Positions 1 through 7,517 of a stretch of 12,486 bases of DNA are shown here, in pieces (within the stretch, counting starts at the first letter, position 1; each line of letters opens with the position of its first letter). The notes under the pieces are model-generated. The model saw nothing but the letters and a program-made list of their open reading frames with translations. It was not told the DNA's origin and did no database searches. A program made the translations under genes and the position numbers. This stretch comes from Pseudomonadota bacterium (GTDB taxonomy: Bacteria > Myxococcota_A > Polyangia > Haliangiales > Haliangiaceae), in contig JAEWJO010000600.1 in the NCBI GenBank assembly GCA_023386455.1, positions 1 to 12,486 of the forward strand, read 5' to 3'.

Positions 1-794
1 AGGTGACGCTGACCGCCACGGGCTCGGTGCTCGGGACGCCGGCGTACATGGCGCCCGAGCAGTGGCGCGGCGAGAACGTCGGACCGGCCGCGGATCAGTT
101 CGCGTTCTGCATCGCGCTGTGGGAGGCACTCGCCGGCGAGCGGCCGTACCGCGGCGAGACGACCGACGAGCTGCGCGCGCAGGTCGAGCGCGGTCCGGCG
201 ATGCTCGACGCGTCGAGGATCCCGCGACGGTTCCGCGCGCTGCTTCGCCGAGGCCTCGACCCCGACCCGGCGCGGCGGTGGCCGAGCATGGACACCGTGA
301 TCGCCGCGCTCGAGCCGCGACGTCGCACGCCGTGGATCGCGATCGGGGTCGCGATCATCGCCACGATCGCGACGTTCCTGGTGATCGACCACTTCCGGGC
401 ATCGTCATCGGCGACGCCTTCGCAGCCAAAGCTCGACGAGGCACTGCTCAGCGTCCAGCGATTCTCCGGCGGTGTCGTCCGGGCATCACCGCAGGCGGTC
501 GGGATTCTCCTCGAGGAGCTGCGCACGCAGACCGGTGCGCGGTTCGTGCTGACCGTCGAGGACGAGGACGAGGGACCGATCGGCTTCAAGCTGTACGCGA
601 TCAAGCGCGGCACGATGATCGACGCGGTCGGCCTCGCGAACGGCGACGTGCTCACGGCGATCGCCGAGCAGCCGGTGACCTCGCTCACCGATCTCGAGCG
701 GGTGGCGACCCAGCTGTCGGGGACCACGACGTTCCGGCTCGCCGTCCTCCGGGGCGACGACGAGAGCTCGATCGTCATCTCGCCGAAATTCTGA
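1..794 (+). CDS. Ser/Thr protein kinase, 3' part, with a GspC-like PDZ outer domain (5' end outside window)
   Basis: This is the C-terminal part of a Hanks-type transmembrane Ser/Thr kinase; about the first two thirds of the catalytic domain lie before the window. The reading frame has a codon boundary at base 3, and the GTG there is internal, not a start. Counting from base 3, residues 11-20 hold the activation-loop end and APE motif (GTPAYMAPEQ), 31-49 the DQF helix region and 90-102 the end of the catalytic domain. One membrane helix spans about 110-128. After a Ser/Pro linker, residues 155-258 resemble the C-terminal PDZ region of the type II secretion protein GspC, including GFKLYAIKRG, then GLANGDVLTAI, then an L-x-V-L-R-G strand. 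Single-helix topology would place this domain outside the inner membrane. I infer that it senses a peptide or protein ligand and signals to the cytoplasmic kinase. Kinase call is firm; the GspC resemblance is by recalled motif pattern. Confidence 0.88.
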   Translation, partial: VTLTATGSVLGTPAYMAPEQWRGENVGPAADQFAFCIALWEALAGERPYRGETTDELRAQVERGPAMLDASRIPRRFRALLRRGLDPDPARRWPSMDTVIAALEPRRRTPWIAIGVAIIATIATFLVIDHFRASSSATPSQPKLDEALLSVQRFSGGVVRASPQAVGILLEELRTQTGARFVLTVEDEDEGPIGFKLYAIKRGTMIDAVGLANGDVLTAIAEQPVTSLTDLERVATQLSGTTTFRLAVLRGDDESSIVISPKF

Positions 795-879
795 GCCAGG
801 ACCGAGAGTTTCGACGGTGATGTGACGGCCGTAACGCTGTCAGCGCCGGTCACCAGACCGCCACCCGGGCGCCACCTCG

Positions 880-891
880 TGCTAGTAGCGT
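880..891 (+). promoter_or_regulatory. possible extended -10 element next to the start codon
   Basis: The bases TGCTAGTAGCGT end 9 nt before the ATG at 901, and no Shine-Dalgarno sequence lies between. A very similar element (TGCTAGCGT) lies 7 nt before the ATG at 12234, which also encodes a lipoprotein. A -10 box this close to the start would give a leaderless or nearly leaderless mRNA. I see no convincing -35 box. Seen in the sequence: the shared motif and its position. Promoter function is inferred. Confidence 0.35.
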
Positions 892-900
892 ACGCACGCC

Positions 901-1560
901 ATGTCGCTGTTCCGGTCGAGCCTCCTCCTGATCGCCTGGTGCGCCGGTTGTGCGAGCGCGCGCGAGGAGATCGCAAACGACAAGGCCGACGCCGCGGTCG
1001 GCGGTGGCTCCGACGCGCGCGATCCGGACGCCGGCCAGGTCACGGGCACGGATTCCGGTTCGACAGGCGGCTGTGCGTTCTCGGGCGTGCTCGCGACGTG
1101 GACGTTCAGCGGCGAGACCGGCAACCAGGCCTCGACGGCGGCAGCGTCGTCGGCGACCGGCGTCACCGCATCGGTCGTGCAGCGGTCGGCGACCCTCACC
1201 GCGGTCAGCGGTGCGAACTCGATCAGCGCGAGTAACTGGCCCGCGGCCGCTGCACGCGACACCGCGAAGTACTACACGCTGACGATCACGCCGCCGGCAA
1301 CCTGCATGGTCGCGCTGACGACAGCCGCGATCGATGCCAAGGCCTCCGGCACCGGCCCGGCATCGGCCGTCGTCTCGACGAGCGTCGACGCGTTCGCGCA
1401 GACGGTGGCGGTCTCGACCGCGGCCGCCGGCACGGTCACGCTGAGCACGAGCCCGACGTCGAACGCGATCGAGCTGCGCGTGTACGGCTACGCCGCGACC
1501 GGCACCGCCGGCACGCTGCGCCTGCAGACGACGTTGACGATCAACGGCACGATCCAGTAG
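901..1560 (+). CDS. predicted outer-surface lipoprotein with a beta-rich C-terminal domain
   Basis: This 219-residue protein begins with Arg and a hydrophobic stretch (FRSSLLLIAW), followed by CAGC at 14-17, a usable but imperfect lipobox because -3 is Cys rather than Leu. Residues 18-57 are a low-complexity linker rich in Asp, Ala, Gly and Ser, a style common in myxobacterial surface lipoproteins. Residues 60-219 are rich in Thr, Ser, Ala and Val with alternating polar and hydrophobic residues. They include LATWTFSGETG near the start and a YYTLTITP strand followed by SGTGPASA, a pattern I associate with a beta-sandwich domain of secreted Bacteroidota and myxobacterial proteins. No catalytic motif is visible, so a binding or structural surface role is the most that can be said. 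The start follows the TGCTAG...TAGCGT element without a Shine-Dalgarno site. It converges with the response regulator gene, with one base between the two stops. Confidence 0.78.
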   Translation: MSLFRSSLLLIAWCAGCASAREEIANDKADAAVGGGSDARDPDAGQVTGTDSGSTGGCAFSGVLATWTFSGETGNQASTAAASSATGVTASVVQRSATLTAVSGANSISASNWPAAAARDTAKYYTLTITPPATCMVALTTAAIDAKASGTGPASAVVSTSVDAFAQTVAVSTAAAGTVTLSTSPTSNAIELRVYGYAATGTAGTLRLQTTLTINGTIQ

Positions 1561-1561
1561 C

Positions 1562-2932
<1,371 letters not shown>

Positions 2933-2940
2933 GGAAGGGA

Positions 2941-2945
2941 TCCTT
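2941..2945 (-). promoter_or_regulatory. ribosome binding site that sets the response regulator start
   Basis: AAGGA on the minus strand lies 8 nt before the ATG at 2932. It supports that start over the ATG at 2983, whose extra 17 residues fall outside the receiver domain. Confidence 0.6.
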
Positions 2946-3074
2946 GGTAGTGGCTCGCTCGCACACTTCAAGGACGAGGCCATGTCGTGGGCGCACGAAT
3001 TCGCCCAGATGCCGGTTCCTCCAGCTCTGTCGACGAGCGCTACCGCGCAGGCAGCCGAGCCCGGGCGCGCATTC

Positions 3075-3095
3075 GTAGCGCTGCCGCGCAGCTAC
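3075..3095 (-). other. hairpin downstream of the deacetylase gene
   Basis: Just after the deacetylase stop (at 3100 on the minus strand) a GC-rich hairpin can form: GTAGC pairs with GCTAC, TGC pairs with GCA inside it after a 2-nt bulge, and the loop is GCG. No T-run follows, so it is not a classical intrinsic terminator. It could slow polymerase or protect a 3' end, or it may be chance in such GC-rich DNA. The rest of the 167-base gap to the response regulator shows no clear promoter. Confidence 0.25.
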
Positions 3096-3099
3096 CGGT

Positions 3100-4233
3100 C
3101 TAGCGAGGTGCGCAGACCAGCGCACGCGCCGGCGACGAGCTGCTCGTGCCGAGGTAGCGGTCGAGCTCGCGCGCCGTCGTTCCCGGCAGCGACGCGCACT
3201 GCTGGTTCTGAACCGCGGCCTTCGAGACGCAGGTGCCGCCGGTCGCGGCCGCATCGGCGATGCAGAACGTCGGCGCCTTGCCGGTCGCGTCGGGGCAGGT
3301 GCCCGCACAGCTCTGCGTGCAGAATCCGGCGGCGTGGCAGCGGCCACCGGCGAAGCCGCAATCCGCGTTCGTCGTGCACGCGTCGCCGATGAACTTCGGC
3401 GTCACGCCGTGCAGCCGCGGGAACACGGTCTTGTCGTCGAGCCGGACGAACGTGTAGCCGTCCGCCTCGAGCGCGGTGAGGATCCGGTCGAGGTTCGTTG
3501 CCGTGTACGAGTGGATGTCGTGGAACAGGATGACGCCGCCGCCGGTCGAGCGGACCTGCGAGAGCACGTACGCCTTGATGTCGCCGCGCATCTCGTCCGG
3601 GACGTACTTGAACGTCGACTTCTTGCACGTGCCGCCGCCGGCCGCGTAGCACCAGTCCGCGCTATCGATGTGCCAGCCGGTGACGACCCAGCCGCGGTCC
3701 TTCGCCATCTTCATCGTGTTGCAGGTCGAGCTGCCGAACGGAAACCGGAAGTACTTCGGCGTCTCGCCGGCGGCGCGGATGCCCGCGTCGGTCGTGTCCA
3801 TCTCGCGCGCGACCCGTGCCGAGTCGAGCGTCGCGAGGTTCTGATGGTTCTGGCTGTGGTTCGCGAGGATGTAGTCGGGGTCCGCGGCGATCCGGCGGGC
3901 GAGGTCGGTCGCGCCCGCCGCCGACAGCCTCGAGCCGTTGATGAAGAACGTCGCCGGCGCGTCATGGCGCTTCAGGATCTCGATCACCTTCGGCGTCGTC
4001 GCCGGGTTCGGGCCGTCGTCGAACGTCAGCGCGATCCGCTTCGCGAAGCCGTTGCGGTCCGGCACGCGCACGCCGGAGCAGTCCGTGCCGTCTTCCTTGC
4101 CGGGCTGCTGGCCCTGGTCGTAGGCGTCCTCGTAGAGCGCCGTCTCGTCCTCGGGACCGAGCTCGTCGTCGGTACCGATGCAGGACGCGAGACAGGTCGC
4201 GACGAGGAGTCCACCGAGCAGCTGGCTGCGCAT
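3100..4233 (-). CDS. lipoprotein polysaccharide deacetylase (NodB/CE4 family) with Cys-rich tail
   Basis: This 377-residue protein should remove N-acetyl (or O-acetyl) groups from a cell-envelope polysaccharide such as peptidoglycan or a chitin-like polymer. The signal sequence ends in a good lipobox, LASC (15-18), so it is probably lipid-anchored in the envelope; residues 19-55 form an acidic linker. The NodB domain (about 64-270) carries motif 1 TFDDGP (70-75, catalytic D72, metal D73), motif 2 HSQNH (metal H126 and H130), motif 3 RFPFG (163-167, Phe instead of the usual Tyr), a DSADW motif (190-194) and motif 5 LFHD (H238). A loop after DSADW contains two Cys. Residues 283-377 hold ten Cys in short CxxxxxC-like spacing and resemble small disulfide modules of myxobacterial secreted proteins, perhaps for binding. 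An in-frame ATG at 4338 exists upstream, but 4233 places the signal peptide at the N-terminus. No strong Shine-Dalgarno site is visible. Confidence 0.92.
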   Translation of the reverse strand: MRSQLLGGLLVATCLASCIGTDDELGPEDETALYEDAYDQGQQPGKEDGTDCSGVRVPDRNGFAKRIALTFDDGPNPATTPKVIEILKRHDAPATFFINGSRLSAAGATDLARRIAADPDYILANHSQNHQNLATLDSARVAREMDTTDAGIRAAGETPKYFRFPFGSSTCNTMKMAKDRGWVVTGWHIDSADWCYAAGGGTCKKSTFKYVPDEMRGDIKAYVLSQVRSTGGGVILFHDIHSYTATNLDRILTALEADGYTFVRLDDKTVFPRLHGVTPKFIGDACTTNADCGFAGGRCHAAGFCTQSCAGTCPDATGKAPTFCIADAAATGGTCVSKAAVQNQQCASLPGTTARELDRYLGTSSSSPARALVCAPR

Positions 4234-4314
4234 GCGCTGCCATCGAGCAAGCAGCGATCCATGTCCGGAGGCCAAAAAACCGCGCCAAGTCGGCAGTTCT
4301 GCTCGAATTGTGAT

Positions 4315-4330
4315 GGCTACCCGCGTAGCC
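4315..4330. repeat. short perfect inverted repeat in a divergent intergenic region
   Basis: GGCTAC and GTAGCC are separated by CCGC, giving a 6-bp perfect dyad. It lies in the 191-base gap between the deacetylase start (4233, minus) and the arrestin-like gene start (4425, plus), where an operator or regulator site would be expected. The rest of the gap has an A-run at 4275-4280 but no convincing -35/-10 pair. The function is unproven, and a 6-bp dyad can occur by chance. Confidence 0.3.
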
Positions 4331-4409
4331 GGAGACACGCGACCTGGATGCCGCGCCGGTCAGCCTACGTTTTCGTGCGACCGGCGGCCCGCTCGCGGCT
4401 CGTCTCCCC

Positions 4410-4415
4410 GGAGGA
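4410..4415 (+). promoter_or_regulatory. strong ribosome binding site of the arrestin-like gene
   Basis: GGAGGA lies 9 nt before the ATG at 4425. It is the clearest Shine-Dalgarno sequence in the window and fixes that start. Confidence 0.75.
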
Positions 4416-4424
4416 CGAATCGAA

Positions 4425-4847
4425 ATGGGCTTTTTCAAGGATCTGAAGAACAAGATCACGGGTGGCGCGGCCACCGTTCGCGTCAGCGTCCCGGCGGCAC
4501 GCCGTGGTCAGGGTGTCCCGGTGCAGGTGCAGGCGACCGCGAAGGCGAACGGCAAGGTCGACGCCGTGTACCTGCTCGTGCGCGGCACCGAGCGCACCGA
4601 GTTCAAGAAGGACAGCGAGAAGATCAGCCACTCGAAGGTCAGCTTCGAGACGCGCGTCCAGATCGCCGGCGCGCAGGAGCTCCAGGAGGGGCAGACCTAT
4701 AGCTGGGACGGCATCCTCGAGCTCCCCGTGAACACGCACCCGACGCTGCGCGGCTCGATCATCGATCACACCTGGGAGGTCCAGGCGGGACTCGACATGC
4801 CGGGCAACGATCCCGACTCGGGCTGGCAGTCGCTCGAGGTCTCGTAG
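4425..4847 (+). CDS. small Spo0M/arrestin-like protein
   Basis: This 140-residue, probably cytosolic protein has no signal peptide or membrane segment. The opening, MGFFKDLKNKITGG, followed by alternating beta strands (VRVSVPAARRGQGVPVQVQA, then VDAVYLLVRGTERTEF), matches the N-terminal pattern of Spo0M-type proteins, which have an arrestin/Vps26-like beta-sandwich fold. The C-terminal part, WEVQAGLDMPGNDPDSGWQ (116-134), fits the second strand set of the same fold. Spo0M of Bacillus is about twice as long, so this looks like a single-lobe form. Family members are thought to act as protein-interaction scaffolds linked to sporulation or morphology; no enzyme motif is present. It starts behind a strong GGAGGA site and is divergent from the deacetylase gene. 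Its last 82 bases overlap, on the opposite strand, the end of the Dyp peroxidase gene. Confidence 0.8.
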   Translation: MGFFKDLKNKITGGAATVRVSVPAARRGQGVPVQVQATAKANGKVDAVYLLVRGTERTEFKKDSEKISHSKVSFETRVQIAGAQELQEGQTYSWDGILELPVNTHPTLRGSIIDHTWEVQAGLDMPGNDPDSGWQSLEVS

Positions 4848-6208
4848 ACCGCTGGCGCGATCCGCTCGAGCGCGGCGAGCGACGGCAAGAGGAAGTAGCC
4901 GCCGCCCTTCACCGTCACGACGCTCGGGACGTTCGCGAGGCGAAGGCGCACCGGCATCGCGGGGATCGAGACCTCGGCGGTGCCGTCGCCGTAGCCCATG
5001 ATCGGATCGGGCTCGGCGAACAGGCCGTTGAAGCCGGGGTTCGACAGCCACGTCTGCTGGATGAACTCGAAGCCGCGGGCGATGCTCGCCTGCAGGCTGA
5101 TGAAGTAGAGGCCGCGTGGCTGGTGATCGTCGAGACCGGCGAGCGCCTGCTCGTCGGACAGCGGCGGGCCATACGACCGACCGCGACGCAAGATCCGGTG
5201 ACGGTTGACGACGGCGAGCGACTCCTTCGCGGATCCTCCGCGGGCATCGCGCGGGTTCGCGCGGCGGACGTGCGACGAGATCGGGCAGCGCAGGCCGTGC
5301 GGATCCTCGTCGAGGTAGCCGAACACGTTCACGCGCTCCGGCGTCGCCTTGCTCGGATCGTCGCGGTCCGGCGTGAGCACGAGCGGTGCGCCGCTCTTCC
5401 ACCGACCGACGAGCTTCGCGGCGAGCTTCTGCGTCAGCGCCGCGGCCGCCGCCGGATCGGGCTCGATCGCCCTCGCCTGCGCCGCGACGTAGCCCCAGAA
5501 CCGATCGACGTGCTGGTGCAGCTTGCGAAACACCAGGTAGGTGCCATTCGCGCCGAGGTCGAAGCCGTCCCAGATCGGGCTCGCCGGGAGCTTGCGGTAG
5601 GCGTTCGGATAGCCGAGCAAGATCTCGCCGGTCTCGAGCGGCGGCTCGGCGCCCGGGCGCTCCTTCGGCAGGCCGGCGACCGTCGGCTGCGAGACGCCGG
5701 CGGCGAACCCGAAGTGTTCCTTGCCGTCGAGTGACTGCGTCAGCTCGGCGTCGCGCACGCTCGCGCCGGCGGCGATCAGCGCGTCGCGGTGCTGCGTGAC
5801 GAGCACGGCGCGGCGATCGGGATCGCGGGCGAATACCATCACGAGCACGTCGAGCTCGTTGTCGCGGCCGAGCTCCCAGCCCGACGGCTCGTCGTCGCCG
5901 AGGATGCGCGCGCGCGACGCCATCCCGTTCTTCGCCTCCTGCGGGATCGCGTCGAGGACCTCGGCCGGCACGCCGAGCCTCGCGAGGCCGCGCGGTGACA
6001 GCGCGACGTTGATGCGATCGCCATCGCCGCGCTTGCCGAGCGACGCCGGCGAGACGTGCCTGCGCAGACCCGCGAGCCAGCGTCGCGAGCGCGCGACGTC
6101 GCCGCCGAGCGTCGCGAACACGTAGGCACCGTACGGGTGCTCGCCCCAGCCGGAGTAGACGAGGCCCTGGATGTCGTCGAGGTCGGCGGTTTCGGGTCGT
6201 GTCTTCAT
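4766..6208 (-). CDS. Dyp-type peroxidase-like protein lacking the catalytic Asp
   Basis: This 480-residue protein belongs to the dye-decolorising peroxidase superfamily, long type (class V, formerly C/D). It has no signal peptide. The domain runs from about residue 12 to 451. The proximal haem-ligand motif CPISSHVRRANPR is at 308-320 (ligand H313), the distal-Arg region ILRRGRSYGPP at 339-349, and the family signature FIQQTWLSNP at 382-391, followed by DPIMG and the closing GGGYFLLPSL. The GxxDG motif that supplies the distal Asp reads GFAAG (167-171); the next residues VSQP are as expected, so Asp is replaced by Ala170. Haem binding looks intact, but normal Asp-based peroxidase chemistry is doubtful. 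The last 29 residues run beyond the usual domain end and overlap the arrestin-like gene antisense. The ATG overlaps the preceding stop (ATGA) and has no Shine-Dalgarno site, so translation is probably coupled. It is the last gene of the operon. Confidence 0.9.
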   Translation of the reverse strand: MKTRPETADLDDIQGLVYSGWGEHPYGAYVFATLGGDVARSRRWLAGLRRHVSPASLGKRGDGDRINVALSPRGLARLGVPAEVLDAIPQEAKNGMASRARILGDDEPSGWELGRDNELDVLVMVFARDPDRRAVLVTQHRDALIAAGASVRDAELTQSLDGKEHFGFAAGVSQPTVAGLPKERPGAEPPLETGEILLGYPNAYRKLPASPIWDGFDLGANGTYLVFRKLHQHVDRFWGYVAAQARAIEPDPAAAAALTQKLAAKLVGRWKSGAPLVLTPDRDDPSKATPERVNVFGYLDEDPHGLRCPISSHVRRANPRDARGGSAKESLAVVNRHRILRRGRSYGPPLSDEQALAGLDDHQPRGLYFISLQASIARGFEFIQQTWLSNPGFNGLFAEPDPIMGYGDGTAEVSIPAMPVRLRLANVPSVVTVKGGGYFLLPSLAALERIAPAVYETSSDCQPESGSLPGMSSPAWTSQV

Positions 6209-7476
6209 AGCTTGCGGAGCCAGCTGGCGAGCTCGTCGTCGGCGAGGCCGCGATCGAGGTTCTGGCGGATCCAGATGTCGTCGCGGACGTTCTGGACCGT
6301 CGAGTCGGGTACGCCGGTCCACCAGACGGCCGTCTTGATCTGGTGACGGCGCGTCCACTGCTTGAACGCCTCCTCGTCGCGCGCGCCCGCTCCGAGCAGG
6401 CGCTGCGTGCGCGGAAACCCGACGGTGTTCGACCACACGCCGGTGAGGCCGTAGGCGGCGCGATCGACGAACTCGCCGAGGTAGCTCTCCCAGCTGCCGT
6501 CGTAGTTCGAGAAGAACAGCAGGCGATGGCGCTCCCGGCCCGACCTGTCGAGGAGGATCACCCAGCGCGCGAAGTGGATGCTGATGATGCCGCCGAGATC
6601 GCCGCGCACCGAGTACACGCGCGCGATCACGTCGATCGCGGTCAGCACGAAGCGCAGCGTCGTCAGCCGGAACCAGCCGGGCTTGATGTCGACGACGTGC
6701 GTCAGCTGGTTCTGCTTGACGCCATCCTGGTCCTCGTCCTTCGCGAGGCCCTTGTCGTCGTGCACGGGCCGCGTGTTGATGTCGGCCTCGTCGCGCTTCT
6801 CCTTCGCGCGCAGCACGAGATACCAGGGGATCCCGATCGCGACCAGCGGCAGGAACAGCACGAGCAGGACGGCGACGGCGATGATCTTGCCGGCGAGCCA
6901 CCTCGCCTCCTGCGAGTCATTGCCCGAGATGTCGAGCTGCGGCGCGGTCACGCGGACGTGCTCGCACAGCCGGCGCTGGATCTCGTGCGCCGGCAAGCCC
7001 TCGAGCGCCTTGCGGTTGCCGTTGTCGTCGAGCGCGACCCGGATCGCATCGTGGACCTTGCGGTCGTTCAGGACCTGCTTGCGCGGGACACCGCGATACC
7101 CGGTATAGAACGCAGACGCGCGCACCGAGTGCTCGAGCAGCCACGCGCTGCGGACGTCGTAGGTCCGATCGCGCGGAGGCGGATACCCGACGCAGCACTC
7201 GAACACGCGATCGATCTCCGGCGTCTTGCTCGCGACCCGGTCGAGGTACGCGGCCGTGTTGCCATCGTGGTTGCTCTCCCACACGAGCATCGGCGGCAGC
7301 TCGTGATCGTCGAGAATGACGAACCGCATGAAGTGAGTGTCCGGCAGGTCGCGCGGCCGCATCACCGTGTTCTCTTCGGGGCTGGCCGCGATCGCGGCGA
7401 GCCGATCGTCGAGCAGCTCGCGATGATTCCGATCGATCTCGGCGATGACGGTGAGAGCCTGGGTCGCGCTGCGCAT
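6205..7476 (-). CDS. membrane protein with a duplicated domain, partner of the Dyp peroxidase
   Basis: I cannot give this 423-residue protein a named function. It holds two copies of one domain, about residues 45-150 and 298-410, separated by one strong membrane helix (about 198-223). Matching segments in order are HFMRFVIL (48-55) and HFARWVIL (301-308); SNHDGNTAAYLDRV (68-81) and SNYDGSWESYLGEFV (323-337); VFECCVGYPP (91-100) and VWSNTVGFPR (347-356); and YTGYRGVP and WTGVPDST near the end of each. The copies have diverged a good deal. The strand-helix pattern suggests an alpha/beta, perhaps ferredoxin-like, fold. With one helix the two copies would sit on opposite sides of the membrane, unless the helix is peripheral. 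The start ATG at 7476 has GAGG about 10 nt upstream and overlaps the stop of a 13-codon ORF by one base. Its stop overlaps the Dyp start by 4 nt, implying linked function. Confidence 0.82.
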   Translation of the reverse strand: MRSATQALTVIAEIDRNHRELLDDRLAAIAASPEENTVMRPRDLPDTHFMRFVILDDHELPPMLVWESNHDGNTAAYLDRVASKTPEIDRVFECCVGYPPPRDRTYDVRSAWLLEHSVRASAFYTGYRGVPRKQVLNDRKVHDAIRVALDDNGNRKALEGLPAHEIQRRLCEHVRVTAPQLDISGNDSQEARWLAGKIIAVAVLLVLFLPLVAIGIPWYLVLRAKEKRDEADINTRPVHDDKGLAKDEDQDGVKQNQLTHVVDIKPGWFRLTTLRFVLTAIDVIARVYSVRGDLGGIISIHFARWVILLDRSGRERHRLLFFSNYDGSWESYLGEFVDRAAYGLTGVWSNTVGFPRTQRLLGAGARDEEAFKQWTRRHQIKTAVWWTGVPDSTVQNVRDDIWIRQNLDRGLADDELASWLRKL

Positions 7477-7517
7477 CAGGACCGCGCCTCGGCTCGGGCC
7501 AGGGAGTCGGCGATCAT
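7476..7517 (-). other. 13-codon ORF bridging the kinase stop and the next start
   Basis: On the minus strand an ATG at 7517 overlaps the kinase stop as ATGA. It encodes MIADSLARAEARS, and its TGA overlaps the ATG of the next gene as TGATG. A ribosome ending on the kinase could thus re-initiate here and be handed to the downstream gene. The peptide itself is unlikely to have a function. The arrangement is seen directly; the coupling role is inferred and could be chance in GC-rich DNA, where open frames are common. Confidence 0.4.

Noticed and set aside
2983..2983. Upstream ATG adding 17 residues to the response regulator
   Set aside because: The ATG at 2932 has an AAGGA site 8 nt upstream and begins directly at the receiver fold.
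4264..4282. Possible sigma-54 (-24/-12) promoter on the minus strand (TGGCGC followed by a T-run and GGC)
   Set aside because: The spacing between the GG and GC elements is two bases too long for a functional sigma-54 site.
4338..4338. Upstream ATG for the deacetylase
   Set aside because: It would put 35 polar residues before the signal peptide; the ATG at 4233 gives a normal lipoprotein signal.
4766..4852. Encapsulin cargo-loading peptide at the Dyp C-terminus
   Set aside because: The tail, ending SLPGMSSPAWTSQV, lacks the usual LxIGSLK-like motif, and no encapsulin gene is in the window.
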